A stretch of DNA of 64,000 bases from Odontesthes bonariensis (Eukaryota; Chordata; Actinopteri; Atheriniformes; Atherinopsidae). Below, piece by piece: positions 24,231 to 36,800 of the stretch. The notes under the pieces were generated by a model that was not told where the DNA came from, searched no databases, and was given only the letters and a program-made list of their open reading frames with translations. The position numbers were made by a program, and so were the translations under genes. Location: contig NC_134516.1 in NCBI RefSeq assembly GCF_027942865.1, forward strand, positions 22,407,822 through 22,471,821, in the 5' to 3' direction. Each line of letters starts with the position of its first letter. Position 1 is the stretch's first letter.

Positions 24231-27200
24231 GCAGCGAGGTGTGGCACCCATCACACAACAAATCTCAAGTCTGAGAGACATCCCGCGCGGTCACTTCTAA
24301 GTCAAATTGCGCATTTCACAAACTTAACATTAACATTCCGATGGTCTTATTTAATTAAAAAAATTATCCACAAATAAGCAGTGAAATATGTGACCAGTCC
24401 AAAATCTAAATACTTCGAAAACTTGCCGGACAGGCTTTAATGTAGTTAAAATAATCATCAAAACGACCTGCTGACGCTCTGACCTGTTGAGGTGGACTCC
24501 AGGGGTATCAGCTCAAGCCACCGTCCAGAAAGCTGACGGCTTGCCTTTACTACAAGCTCTTGTCCATGCAGTTACATTCATTTGTTTATTTATTGTCCTA
24601 AAAATCTTGCTGCCCAAAAAGTCAGAGATAATGCTGTACATTCAACATGCTCAGCTGGCAGCATGAGGAAAGCCTTTTTCATATCTAAAGGGGAAGATTA
24701 TCTCACACTGTCTGATGGAAACATACAGAGATGTGTCGTCATTTCTGAAGATGCTCAGTGGAAGCTTGCTGTTCTGGTGATTATTAAAAGTGTAGCAGAA
24801 GTGAGAAACTTTTTTTTTTTTTTTTTAAACTTCTCCACTAAACTAAAATAGATTTGACAATGAAAATAAGCCTTCAGTGATAAAGCTGAAGGATCTGATG
24901 AAAAATTCTCTGACTAATATACAGTTGCTTGGAGTATAGCTGAGCTAGAATTGCACAGGCTCTGGGTTTGAGTCCTCTTAGATTAATTCTTTGCATTTTG
25001 GAAGGCCTGAATTCTCAAGTTCAAAACGAAAACTAGAAAGTGATTGATGGACAACACAGAGGCGCAAAAGAAAAGCTCAGGCGGATAGAGCACTGCCTGC
25101 GGTTGCATAAAGCATGGGTTTAGTCCTCTCATATGCTGAATAGACTTTTTCAGTTTCAGTTCTTTTCTAAATTGAATCACTACTTTAAGTGATAGAGACC
25201 AACAAAGAAGTGAAGGTTTGTGTCAGAATGTTGAACAGATGGGTAAATAGCTCAGACCTATAACAGTAGCTCAGAGCTGTGACCAGTGAGAGATCAAAAC
25301 TTGGAGTTGTCAAGGCACCAGATGTGGGTCCTGTAAGGTGAGTGATGTGAACTTTAGAGTCGCTGAGGTAGAAACTTATGATTGAATGAATTTTCAAGTC
25401 CAACACCTAAAATTAAGACTGAAAAGCACTCTGAGAAACTTCTACAAGCGCAAAGAGGACTGGATGGCTTGGTGGTAGACTTGTTACTTTAAAGTAAACT
25501 TGTTACTTTAAAGGAGACATGTCTTTGTTTTCAAGTCTGAGGACCTGATTATTCACCCTCTTCACTTTGTTGGCATTCTTAGAGAGAGAGAGGGGTCTCA
25601 TACTGCAAAAAACAAAAAAAAACAATAAAACAGCTGTTGGGGAATCTACTCAATCAAAAACAAAAAATAAGTCAAATTACATGTAACAGTGTCACCCAAT
25701 GGTCAATAAATTATAAGTATGTATGTCAATTGAGTGTTACACTTGCTTTGTTATTAATAAGTGATAAATGGTCTTTTTCTGAAATTTTGATGTTTTCGGT
25801 TCATTGGTTTGTTTACATGATAAAAACTTGGTTTTGGTTTGATTTTTTCCCCCTGAAGTGTTTCTTTTTTCTGTATTGTTGTGGATTTCTAAACTCTGGT
25901 GCTGTTATTTTGCTTGTTGCACCACAGCAGTGATTAGTCAACCTAAGGCGCTTTGGGGTGACTCGATGTAAATGTGTCACTGACCATTTATAACAGTTAA
26001 TGAGTGCAAAGTCTCAGAGCAGGGTTAAAGCTTTCAACTTTTAAATTAAAGAAAAGTTTAGAACGTTCCAGTTGGCCACTGTACGATACAAACTCTGATG
26101 ATACAAAATATTTTAAACTTTAGTTTACTGGATGAGATAAAAAAAAAAGAAGGGCTGAATACTCAAGGCCAAACACAGGGCATGTGTCCAGCGTCTGAGA
26201 TAAAATGCTGAGAAAAGAAAGGTATTAAGGATACACATTGATAATTTATCACCATTTCACCCATAAAGGGATATGAACTAGAGAGAAACTGATTTGTGAG
26301 AATGTTTTTCTCGATGTTACGATGCTTTTCCTTTTCCAACTTGTTTATCTGGCCTCTTTTCACGTTCTTGGCGTCTCTCTGACGGATACATTTCGACAGT
26401 CAAAGCTTCTCTTATCATGTGTTGCCCGTTCATAGCAACATCATCCAAAAGCAATCCTCCAGACAAGTATGTTAAACTATACTACTTTTAAATACTGTCA
26501 AAATGAGGGTAAATGTACCGTCAACCTGCTGCTGCGCACGCTTAAATAGAAAAGGGAGAACAGAGAGACATTATAAATTCATTTCCATGCAAGTGCATTA
26601 TTCCGGAGTGTTTTTAGTAGCCATTTAAATTTAATCATGTTTTAGCCATTCCTAAATGTCTCCCGTGCATTACATCAGCGAGGCATTCAGGGCACGGATT
26701 CAAGCATCTCAACTGGTGCAGATGCTGTGGCTGGCTTAAGGTCTCCAGCATTTGTCTTTGGGTGTGCCTCACACGTTGTCAGCGTGCCGGGGGGGTGGGG
26801 GTGGTAGGACTGGGATGCTTGAGTGGGCGCAGCAGCTGCACAGTGGTTCTGTTTTCTGTCCCGAGGCTTTGCTTCGTCTTCAGTCATCTCCTCACGGAGG
26901 AGTAGGAATATAAAAAAAAAAAAAGAAGTTCAGAACATGCAGATCTGTGCGTTACCTGAACTGTTTTTTTGTTGTTTTTTTATATCCGACAGTCTCTTAT
27001 TGTAACTCAATACGCAGAAAAAGGATCAAAATGGGGGACGGTAGAGGGTGAGACGTATGGGGGAGCTGCTCGGTTCTTTTTGTCAGCGGCAGTCATTAAA
27101 CATTAACAGCTGCTTGTAACCACCTGCACCGTTACTCATATGTCGGGATACATTACCATAACACAAACTTTCCATGGAGGAAACTTTAAGGAAATACTGT

Positions 27201-27514
27201 ATGTTGTAACTGGGAGCTTACGAAGAGTAAAAGGAGTGTTTTACATCGAGATAAACCAGACAATCTAAGCCTGTGGCTCCAGTTGCTTTGATGAGGATGT
27301 ACCTCTGGTAGAAGCCCCAAGTGTTGTGTCTAATGTGTCACAGTGCTCGGAATACTGGAAAAAAAAAAAAAAGTAAAAAGACACTGCCCCAAGGCTCCGA
27401 TCCTCAAGGCTTGCTCGCACTTTTTCCACACTTGCCAAACACACTCGGAGGATCGAGAGCCACCTGTTCGACGGCTGATAGACGCAGCAGCTGCAGCGCT
27501 CCCCGACCCTCAGC

Positions 27515-27564
<50 letters not shown>

Positions 27565-27740
27565 CTTCTGTTGTTAAGCAAACTGCTGACACACATACGA
27601 GCAAACTGTTATTTGTGCCCACTTTCACTCTGACTCCTTCACAGCTGAACAGGGAGAATGTATCGCATACAAGTTGGCAAAAACAGGGTCACGAGTTTCC
27701 TTCGGTTTGCAGAGATAAGAAAGAGACGAGTGGAAGAGTT
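24231..27740. other. intergenic, jam2 5' end to mrpl39 3' end
   Basis: No exon is recognised. At about 24950-25400 there are several short tRNA-like words, such as GGGTTTGAGTCCTC at 24965 and CAGGCGGATAGAGCACTGCC at 25078, suggesting worn tRNA-derived SINE material. A CA-repeat lies at 27518-27563. The rest is unremarkable AT-rich DNA. Confidence 0.4.
27518..27563. repeat. (CA)n microsatellite
   Basis: CA dinucleotide tract of about 46 bases, shortly downstream of the mrpl39 poly(A) site. Confidence 0.95.
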
Positions 27741-27757
27741 GATACATATTTTGAGCA

Positions 27758-27763
27758 TTTATT
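27758..27763 (-). terminator. mrpl39: poly(A) signal of mrpl39
   Basis: The plus-strand TTTATT is AATAAA on the minus strand, about 70 bases after the mrpl39 stop codon. It gives a short 3' UTR (about 27740-27830). A second overlapping AT-rich signal lies beside it. Confidence 0.75.
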
Positions 27764-27830
27764 GAATAAATGATACAGTCAGGTACATGGTAAAGTGTGC
27801 AAGCGTGTGTGGAAGGTTAAACCGAGACGG

Positions 27831-30800
27831 CTACTGGTTGGTTGGAGGCTGAACTGGTTCTGGTGGAGAGGGGGGCTTCACCGCTTCAGGTCCCGGCACA
27901 TCCACCTGTGTAAGCAGAAGAATAATCAACTGCATATCATTTATTTACAAGACCGTGTCATCCCCTCTCTTTTTTCTCTGACAAAAACTGTACAAATAGC
28001 TCGGCAACATATTTTTTTTGCTCCGCAGTGCCAGTGGAGAGGTGCGGGGTCGTGATGCTCCCCACAGGGAAAATTTAGGGGAATCTGTTTGCAGCGTGGG
28101 CGGCGGTGTTTTGAGCGCCAGCTGGAGGCAGAGTCGGGACATGCCTCCCCACCGCCCGCAGCCGGCTCGAAAAACGGGCCCGCCCACGCCTTGCTGCTCC
28201 TGCAGAGCAGTTTCTAGTGGGTTCTGGATGCTGGACACATGAAAAGGGATGGACAAAACAACAATATAACACAGAGCAACAGACTTAAATAAATCAACAA
28301 CATGTTGTGGATTTTTGGCTGTAGATTACAAGTTGTTCTTAATATCCAACCTCTGAACTATCTAACGGAGCAAAAGCAACAGATTCTTTATCAAGACAGT
28401 TTTAGTTCTGGAAAGAGTAAAAAAATATATTCAAACTGTGTTATGACTTATCTAATTGGTGACTGTGAGCTATCAGTTAACTAAAAAGACTGGCTTTACA
28501 TCTTACATGACATATATTTACATTAAAAACAGTTACGCTACGGTACTCTAAGACCTGGGAGGAATGAAACTCAGAGGCCTGACTATCTGCAGCAGGATGC
28601 TGTGTGCCTGTGGCGTCAAATTACTCAAATTTACCAGGCAATGTCGGACATTTCAACCTTAAAAATCCCAAAGCAATTATAATTTGTATAAATGTACAAT
28701 TAAATACTTACAATGTAACTACTGATCCAAAATGGGGAGAGGCACAAGGAATAAGGCTATTCATGTCATACGGGAATGATCGTAATTGCGAGTTTTCCGC
28801 TTGTAAATGGTGTTTAAATCAGCATCCAAATGAAAACAATGACTGGAAAACTAGTAGATTTGTCTGTATGACAAGAGGCTAGAATAAGTAGTAATATCAT
28901 AGACACGCTGCCATACAGGCATTTTTACCAACTTTGTAGAGCAGGAACAACTTCTTAAAAAGAAAATTCATTCCTTGCTCAGATTAGGATTCAAGGATTC
29001 AAAGGTTTATCGTCATATGTGCAGTTAGAAACGTGTTTCCCTGTACAATGAAATTCTTTGCTTTGTTGCCCGCACTGGATGTCTAAATATATAATAATAA
29101 AATATAAGATAAAGATAAAATAAGCATGCAACAACAATATTATAACAGGATTCTTAAATAAAATAGAAATATAGAAATCTAGCCTGTGTACATAATGTGC
29201 AGTAGTGCGCTACATTAGCTGTCTTTGTGCAGTAGTCAGCAGTAAAGTGGTTGTGCAAAATTGAAAGTCCATTCAGGAATTGAAAGTACACCCTTTAGCT
29301 ACAGCAAATGTTTTAGTTCTATGCAGTGCAAGTCCAAAAACACAACTGAGAAATGCTCACAAAAAAAACAGATTCAGAGCCTTGAGGAGGACAGATAAAC
29401 AGCCCGTTATCCCTTAAATATAAGGAGAGACAACGAACGCAGGGACAAAGATCAACAGCAAATCATAATGGCTTCAGATGATATCACAACCAGGACTTTG
29501 AGTTAATTCCCCTGACACGCCTTAACTGGATCTCCGGTTACGTCCACATTAATTACGCCTAGTTGCTATAAAAACAACAGAAATAAGTGATTTCTCTCAG
29601 CTAACCCTTTAACTTCAAATGAGCATAAAACAAGGATCATTCAAATATATTTGTCTACCGATTTTTTTATGGCAGTCAAATGTTTACAAGAGTTAGTTCA
29701 AACATGAACCCTTATTTGAGCCAAAGTTACTGCGTATGAGGAAGTGAAAGTGATGATTAAATTCTTTAGAACGAGTCATTAGCAAATCCCTTGAATTCAG
29801 CTGGATTGAGAGCCCCATGTACTGATGCATTTAGGGAGACAATAGGGTATAAAACTGCAGACACACACATTATCTGCCTCGGGACTACTGGACAGGAATC
29901 CCTCAAAAACATTCAGAAAACTCACTGACTGGAAAAAGTGAAAGATGTGATTGGAAGGCCTGAAAAGGCCTGAGGACAAGACTTCTGCAAACCCTTTTTC
30001 AAAATACCAGTTGCCAAAGACTCAGCTGGACAAGACGATGAAGAAGAGTATTTATTAAAGAAACGTAGCCAACATTTATCCATTTCTTCTCCTGTGATGA
30101 AAGCCTTCATTTCTAAAGACTGCTCAGATGATCCATGAACTGGAAATGGTTGACACTCAATGCTGTAACAACACTGTCATTGTAGAGAGTCATTGTGTAA
30201 GGCTGTTTCTGTGGGCAGTCATAGTTGCAGCAGAGCTGAAGAAGCCTCTGGCTGAAGACACGCCAGCAGCTGGCTAATATTTTTGCACCATCTACACAAT
30301 TATCTGGGAAATATCGGGAGAAAGTCAGCTTGCATGCGCAAGTAGCTAGACTTTGTCCAGAAAGTTGTAAGATAGGTGTCCGTTTTGGCTTCTGTCAACA
30401 GACAGCGATACGGGAACGTTAACCGACCGATGATGGTGGCTGAAAAGGTGCGACAATGCTAACAAAAATGCCAAACAAAGCAATTACAGACGCTAATGTG
30501 ATGCAATTTGATCACTTCTTGATCAAATCTTTCAAATGTGAACAAACAATGTGCCAACACTGAGGACTCACGAGCTTTGGCAACATTTTCCTGCTTATAC
30601 TGCAGTATAATAACCTTCAAAGTCCTTCAGGCCTGTTTTAGAGGATTGCTCTTCCACAGATTAGTGGTAGAGATGTTGGGTTAATACATGGACAAAGAGG
30701 ACAGTCGGGACGCTGCCCTCCAAACACATCAGAGGCACACTGAACACTGCATACATTAGAGTCAGGTGATAATGCGATGAAGAACGATGACCAAGAGCAT

Positions 30801-33800
30801 AAAAACGCCGTTCGGCCGCTCCAGCAGCAGCAGCTCTGCATTCTAATCCTGTACTTGAAAAAGACTCCAGAAGGACCTGATCCAAATCTGATGTCCACAT
30901 TTGTGATTGGTGCCATCTAAACTCCCGGAAAAAAGGAAAAACTCAGTAAAATGTAGGCCACAGAGCGCACTAAGTCACCAGCTGCCAAATTAAGTGTTTC
31001 TATTAATGAACATCTTTTTTTTTTTTTTTACGTAATCAGTGATGCACAGAGAATGCCAGAAAGGCTGCAGCAAAATATATTTTGCCTTGATGGCTCCTTC
31101 CAAAATTAACTCTAGCCTAGTTTGAATTCGCAGCATCCATGTTGGTGCTACGGTGCTCGAGTCTACTTTGCTTATGCAGAGAGAGAGGAGTCGAAAATCC
31201 TAAAATCATCATGTGTCACATCTAGAAAAGGAGATTTAAAAATACTTTTTCCTCAGATCTCAAGTAAGCGTCTTTCCTTTTTATGTGGCATTCACTCCAC
31301 AGCAGTTTGTCCTTCATGAGGAGGATGGGACCTTTTGTTTTCCAGACATTACAGCCCACGATCTTCTGTTCTGTTGCATCTTCTGTTTCTGCCAACATTA
31401 TAATGAATGCAATAAAAATAGCCGTGTTATATCCTAACCTCTGGCTGCTTTGTGAAATCGGAAGTGATGGCTACAGCCAGGGGAGCTGGCTCAAACAGTT
31501 TGGACAAGCCTCTAGCGGGCATTTCAAACCAGCGCCCCAAACCGCTTGGAGCCCAACAGAAGCTGGCCTCAGTGCTTCAGCCTTGATGCTACTACAGCGT
31601 GAGGTAAGAAACCGAGATGGCTTACCAGCTTCTCTGCCCGTTGCCTCAGCTTCCTCCAGACTGTGTGGTGAGCCTGCAGAGTGGAGGAGAAAACGTGACA
31701 CACAGGCACATGGAGACGAAAAACATCCACCTCACATTTCTGTTCAATTACTGTGGACATGTAAAGGTTTTCAGACCCTTTCAAGTTTCCACATTTTCCC
31801 TTTCAGGCTCATCTTGACAAGGACCCCGTCTATTCTTTGCTAATCAGTCTCCCGTAAGTCTTCACTTTTTATTGCTCACCTATTGAGAATAGAAGACTCT
31901 AAATATCCCATTTGCATACATATTCAGACCCTTTACCATGATGTGAGCTATGAATGAGGCCCATAGTCCCCTTGTGAATATGACAGAAGTAGAAAGAACA
32001 ACAACAATCGGTGCAGCTCTTTGTGGACAAATGGCCGAGCAGAAGCCATTCCTCATAAAAAGGCCACACGACAACCTGCAGGGAATTTGCCAAAAGACAC
32101 ATGAAAGACTGGAAAAGTAAAACGCATCCGCTCTGATGTACAAAAGATTGATGCTTGGCCTCAATTTCAAACAACAAACCAGGCACTGAGGACCACCATC
32201 CCTGAAGTCAAACGGTGCGATAGAGGCAGAGAGACGGTGAAAGATGGGTAACAATCCCAAGAGAAAACCGTTTGTCCACAGTGTTGAGGACTCCAAACTG
32301 AATAATAAGCACACAACAGATGCGAAATGTTCCATAATGACACTAAAAAGTGTCCACACAGCTGCACCTGCAGGGCTAAAGGGCTGAAATAGGATCCGTG
32401 TCTGGTCTCAGGTCCACATTCTGCCAACACCTGGGAGCAGTTTACTGCTCATAGTTGTGTTAGCACTGTTGTTGTTCCTTTAGCTTTGATCTGCCGTGGA
32501 AAAAGAAGTCAGAGTGAACAATAAGACCTGCTTTAAAACTGAGTGAAATTAAGTGTTAGGATAACTGAAAAGACTGTCCAGTGGTGCTGCTGTCTGAGCT
32601 TTTCACTAGTGCCGCTTTGACATTTATCGTTTCTGGTGCTTTGTCTTCTTTTGTTAGCAAATCAGTCGTCAGCCTCTCCCGGCTCCAGCCAGCTTAATCC
32701 AACGCGCAAGCTTTTTGGAGGACTGAATGTTTGTCTGTCTGCATCGAGAGAAAAAAAGGCTGAGACCGACGCAGGCAGATACCTCCATGAAAGTACAGAA
32801 CAGCTCTCATCTAACTTCACCGTCCCCAAGAATGAGTGTCGCTGGCAGAGCCGAATGAAGAACTTTGCCTTGCAAATGATGGCGAGCTGTAAAAGTTTGT
32901 TTTAAACAGCATTCTGGATCGAGGTTTAAAATGAACATCCAGCCACGAGTTCATCTGAGGAAAATATGTGCTGTGTGTATATAATCAAACGCCAGAAGAG
33001 CTGGAGAAGCTTCCAAAAGAAAGGTGTGCCAAGCTTGGAGGACTTCAGGCTGTCACCGATGCTAAATGTGCTTTAACTAAGTCCTAAATGAAGAGGCCGA
33101 TTACACGTTTTTGCTTTCCGTGGTGGAGAACTGCAGACTGATGGGAACAGAATTTAACTGGATCGACTTTAAGATGAGGGTGAAACAAAGAATGTCTAAA
33201 GCCTTGTATCATTACTGGATCCACAACAAATATCAGAAGGAAAATAAAGGATACATGGATCAGTCTTTATTTCACTGCAACACATTCTAAAAAAACCTCT
33301 TTGAAGGAAAAAAATAAGAAAAACACTAAAGCCTGAAATTGCCTAAATCCAATAAGCTTGAGAATAACACCAGGGAAAAGCACAAATGTGATAGACTACA
33401 TGTACTTTGAATGTTAATCAAGATTTAAAAAGGTATCTAATCTATTCCTGGTTAAAGATGAACTAATCCAGTAAAGGAACCTGAAAATACAGGTACAGAA
33501 GGCAGATTCTCCATCTGAACTTTCAATGCATCAGTTTGTTCAGTTGTCATCTCATCATCATCATATCCTTATGACTCAAATACACACACACATCCCTACC
33601 TGTAGCTGCAAAGGTAGAGAAAGCCCCTGTGCTCTGCGATGGTGTCCCCAGGTCCCCTGACCCAGACTATGGAGTGCGGTCACCTCATACTGGGAGCACA
33701 GACCTGTTCTGGCCACCAGGGGGCCCCCACTCAGCAGCACATGGTCACCGCATCTATAAAAACAAGGAAATGGTTGGAGAAAGTTAGGATAATGATACTA

Positions 33801-36800
33801 ATGATAACCTCCTACCTTTTACAACAATAGATGTTGATGAAAATGTAAACAAAGATGCGTCACCTGTAGAGCATCACGGTGTCTTTGGGGCTTCGTGATG
33901 CCTTCTGTTCCACCTCCTCTTGTTTACACCTGACAGAGAAAGTTCAGCAACAACACCCGCTATGTGTTAAAGTTCAATCGAGAAGGAAACACACAGAAGA
34001 AGAAGAAGCCACGTGCATTTAAAAACATGCATGTGGTGAAAAGAGCTGTGAGGCAGCCCCGGTGGTGAAAAGCACTGAGGAGGAGATGCAAGTTTACCTG
34101 CTGTGTGAGAAGACCTCCAGGGCCACAGAGGAAGTCACTTCCAAAGGCTCCCAGGCGAGGTCCTGATGGATCAGCTGCTGGGCTCCTCTGGTCAAAGAGC
34201 GCAATGACTCCTGGAAATAAATCCACGTTGGTGTCCACAAAAATACCAAAGAAAATGGGAGTAATCCAAAGCACAAAACAAGAAATAAAAGTTGCACTGG
34301 ACCATTCAGGCTGGGTGCTGTTAAGCCGCTTTCGGACTGTAGGAACCTTTGGCAGTTCTAATAACCTTTTAATCCGCAGGGCCGTTTTCTCTCGTGTTCG
34401 GACATACAGGAACTCGGGGCTTTCTCCCTTAGTTCCTATAACTATTTAGCTCCTTCTCCGAGGTCGGGTCTTTTCATAGTTCTATAGAACGATCTGAGGA
34501 GGTGTGTGGTGGTCGGTAGCTACGGCCCATGTCATGCTATCACGGCTGAAATGTTTCCTCATAGGACACGGACACAACCGGCGGGTGTTTAATAAGTTAA
34601 ACTTACACTGGTCTCATTTGTCTCCAGCGCTCTGCTCTCCTTTCTTCCTTCATGAAATGAAAAAGTATCTCCTGACTCTCTCTGTGAGCTTTTCCAGCCT
34701 CGATATTAGACGCCTGATGTGATTGTCCATGATTAATATCACCATCATGCAGACCATAAACACAGTGGCCTCCCCACTCTCCATGTTAGCTTCTTAGTGG
34801 TGTTTTTTCTACTCTCCTTACTTTTACCGTTTTGTTTTGTGTTTGAATGTAGCGCTAAACGGCTAACGGCTAAAGGCTCTAGCATGGTTGCCGCGTCTGC
34901 TAGCGCGAGCGGTGTTAATGACGTCACGAGTTCGTGCCCGCCATAGGACCCTATAGAGCTTGAAAGTCCCGCCCCCTTTTTTGCTTCTTCTTCCTACTTC
35001 CGTCGTCCCCATGGGACCTCATGCCTGGATCTATTGACATGGGCAGGATGATGTCTTCTGTTCCCAGTCATTATATGCCTTTTTACAGTACACGCATGAT
35101 GTTCTGGGGTTAAATATGGATGAGTTCATGCAAAAACATTGGCGAAATGTCGTAGGAGTGCCTGGTTAAACGTTGTAAAAAAAAGTTAGGGTAAAAAGAC
35201 TACATTGCGTCGCATATGCTACGTCACTGATCCCACATTAACTGTATACCGGCGGTCTCGCTGGCTGGCATGGACGAAGCCAGACATATCACCACCAGCA
35301 TAGCAGAAGCTCTCCACGTGCCCCGACTGGTAGTGGTTCTCTCCTCGGCTCACAAATTTTCGTTCGCCCTCGAAAAACTGAGTGAAACTGGCCAACGACA
35401 GGGCCATTCTTCCACTCCTCCGCGCGCCCAAACGTGATGACGTTTATTTTCCGTGCCAAACGCTACATGCTGTAGTTCGAGAAATGCTCAGAAAAATAAC
35501 TTAACAATGAAGCACTTATGCCCGCTAAACTGTTACACTACTGGTATGAAAAAATATTAAAAAATGTCCTACACAACATATGTGAAATGCAAGACTCAAT
35601 TCCATCAAGCGCAAAAAACAGTTTTATTCCGTCTTGGCTCCGTCATTGACTTGAATTGCAAATTATTACACTTCCGTGGTCCCGAGGGGAGGAAGTTTAA
35701 TGACGTCAAGGAGGCGGGACTTTCAAGCTCTATATAGTGGCGCAAGTCGTTGCGCCAGTAGTTGAAATTTTCTCCGTCACAGAGGTGGCGCTGCTACGTT
35801 AAGGTTACCGCTACTCTACAACCACGAAAGTGGAGAAGAAAACAATGCCGCTGTCAAGAGCAAGAATACTGTAATTAATGATACTGCTGCAGTTTTCGGA
35901 TCATTTAAATGTTTTAATTCAGTTAATAGAGGTGAAGGTTTGAAGCCCCCGGCATCAACAGAGTCTCTGCCCTCTTCTTTGCCTTCACGTATCTGTCCCG
36001 TAGCTGCTTCCACACATTCTTACAGAACTCTCCCTCTTTCCCCAAAGTTCTGCCCATCTCTGTGCACGAGTTTGGGGAGTTTACGTGCTCCCTGTGCTGT
36101 TTCACTGCAGTTCCGTACAGCTGCCTGTACAAACGCACCTCCTCACTGAGCCTGGTCTCACATCGGTCCATCCGGTTCGTTGTGCTCGGCGCCGCCAAGT
36201 TACAAAAATCGACTGGTGCACGACAACGCGCTGCGCCGTCTTTTCAAGGGAAGCGCCAGGCCTGAAACGTCATTTTGACGTCACGGTGCGACACCGCCGT
36301 GACAGACGCGGCAACCATGCTACCGCCTTAACACGTCACTGAAGCAGATGGCTGCGCGCGGCGTATCAGTCCCTATCAGGTTCCGACTCATGTGCGAATG
36401 CAGACTGAAACAGTTCCGCTGGGGAAGGATAGTTATCAGAACGAAATTCGAGGAGGGTAGTTCTGATAACTACTTTCTTAGAACGGTCTGTCCGAAAGCG
36501 GCTTTAGTCAAAAAGCACTTAAACGGGCTTCTAAATAAACCAAGAAACTTCATCCAATGAAAATGGTCAGGTTTGTTGAGCTCTTAATGATTCAAGTTTT
36601 ATCTCACACACCTCAGAAGGAGTCCACGAGTCCAGCTGAGGGTCGAGGACCACGTCACAGCAGAAGGCTCCAGAAAGGACTGCAGGGAAATCCATGAATC
36701 AGAATTAACTAATCAACTAAACCAAAAACATTTTACAAATGTGCTTTGAATAAAGTTTCAATTTGCATCACACAAGACATTTCTGGCTGACATTTAAAGT

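Larger units (their letters stand above)
34324..36503. mobile_element. PIF/Harbinger-like DNA transposon, interrupted, with MADF-type reading frame
   Basis: Terminal inverted repeats begin AGCCGCTTTCGGAC on the left and end GTCCGAAAGCGGCT on the right. The 3-bp target duplication TTA on both sides is the Harbinger signature. The minus-strand frame at 36198-35923 resembles the MADF/Myb-like accessory protein of this superfamily: [14 protein letters not shown], then a gap, then [20 protein letters not shown] see no DDE transposase, so the copy looks internally deleted. A second element is nested at 34955-35731. The insertion lies in an mrpl39 intron. Confidence 0.75.
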
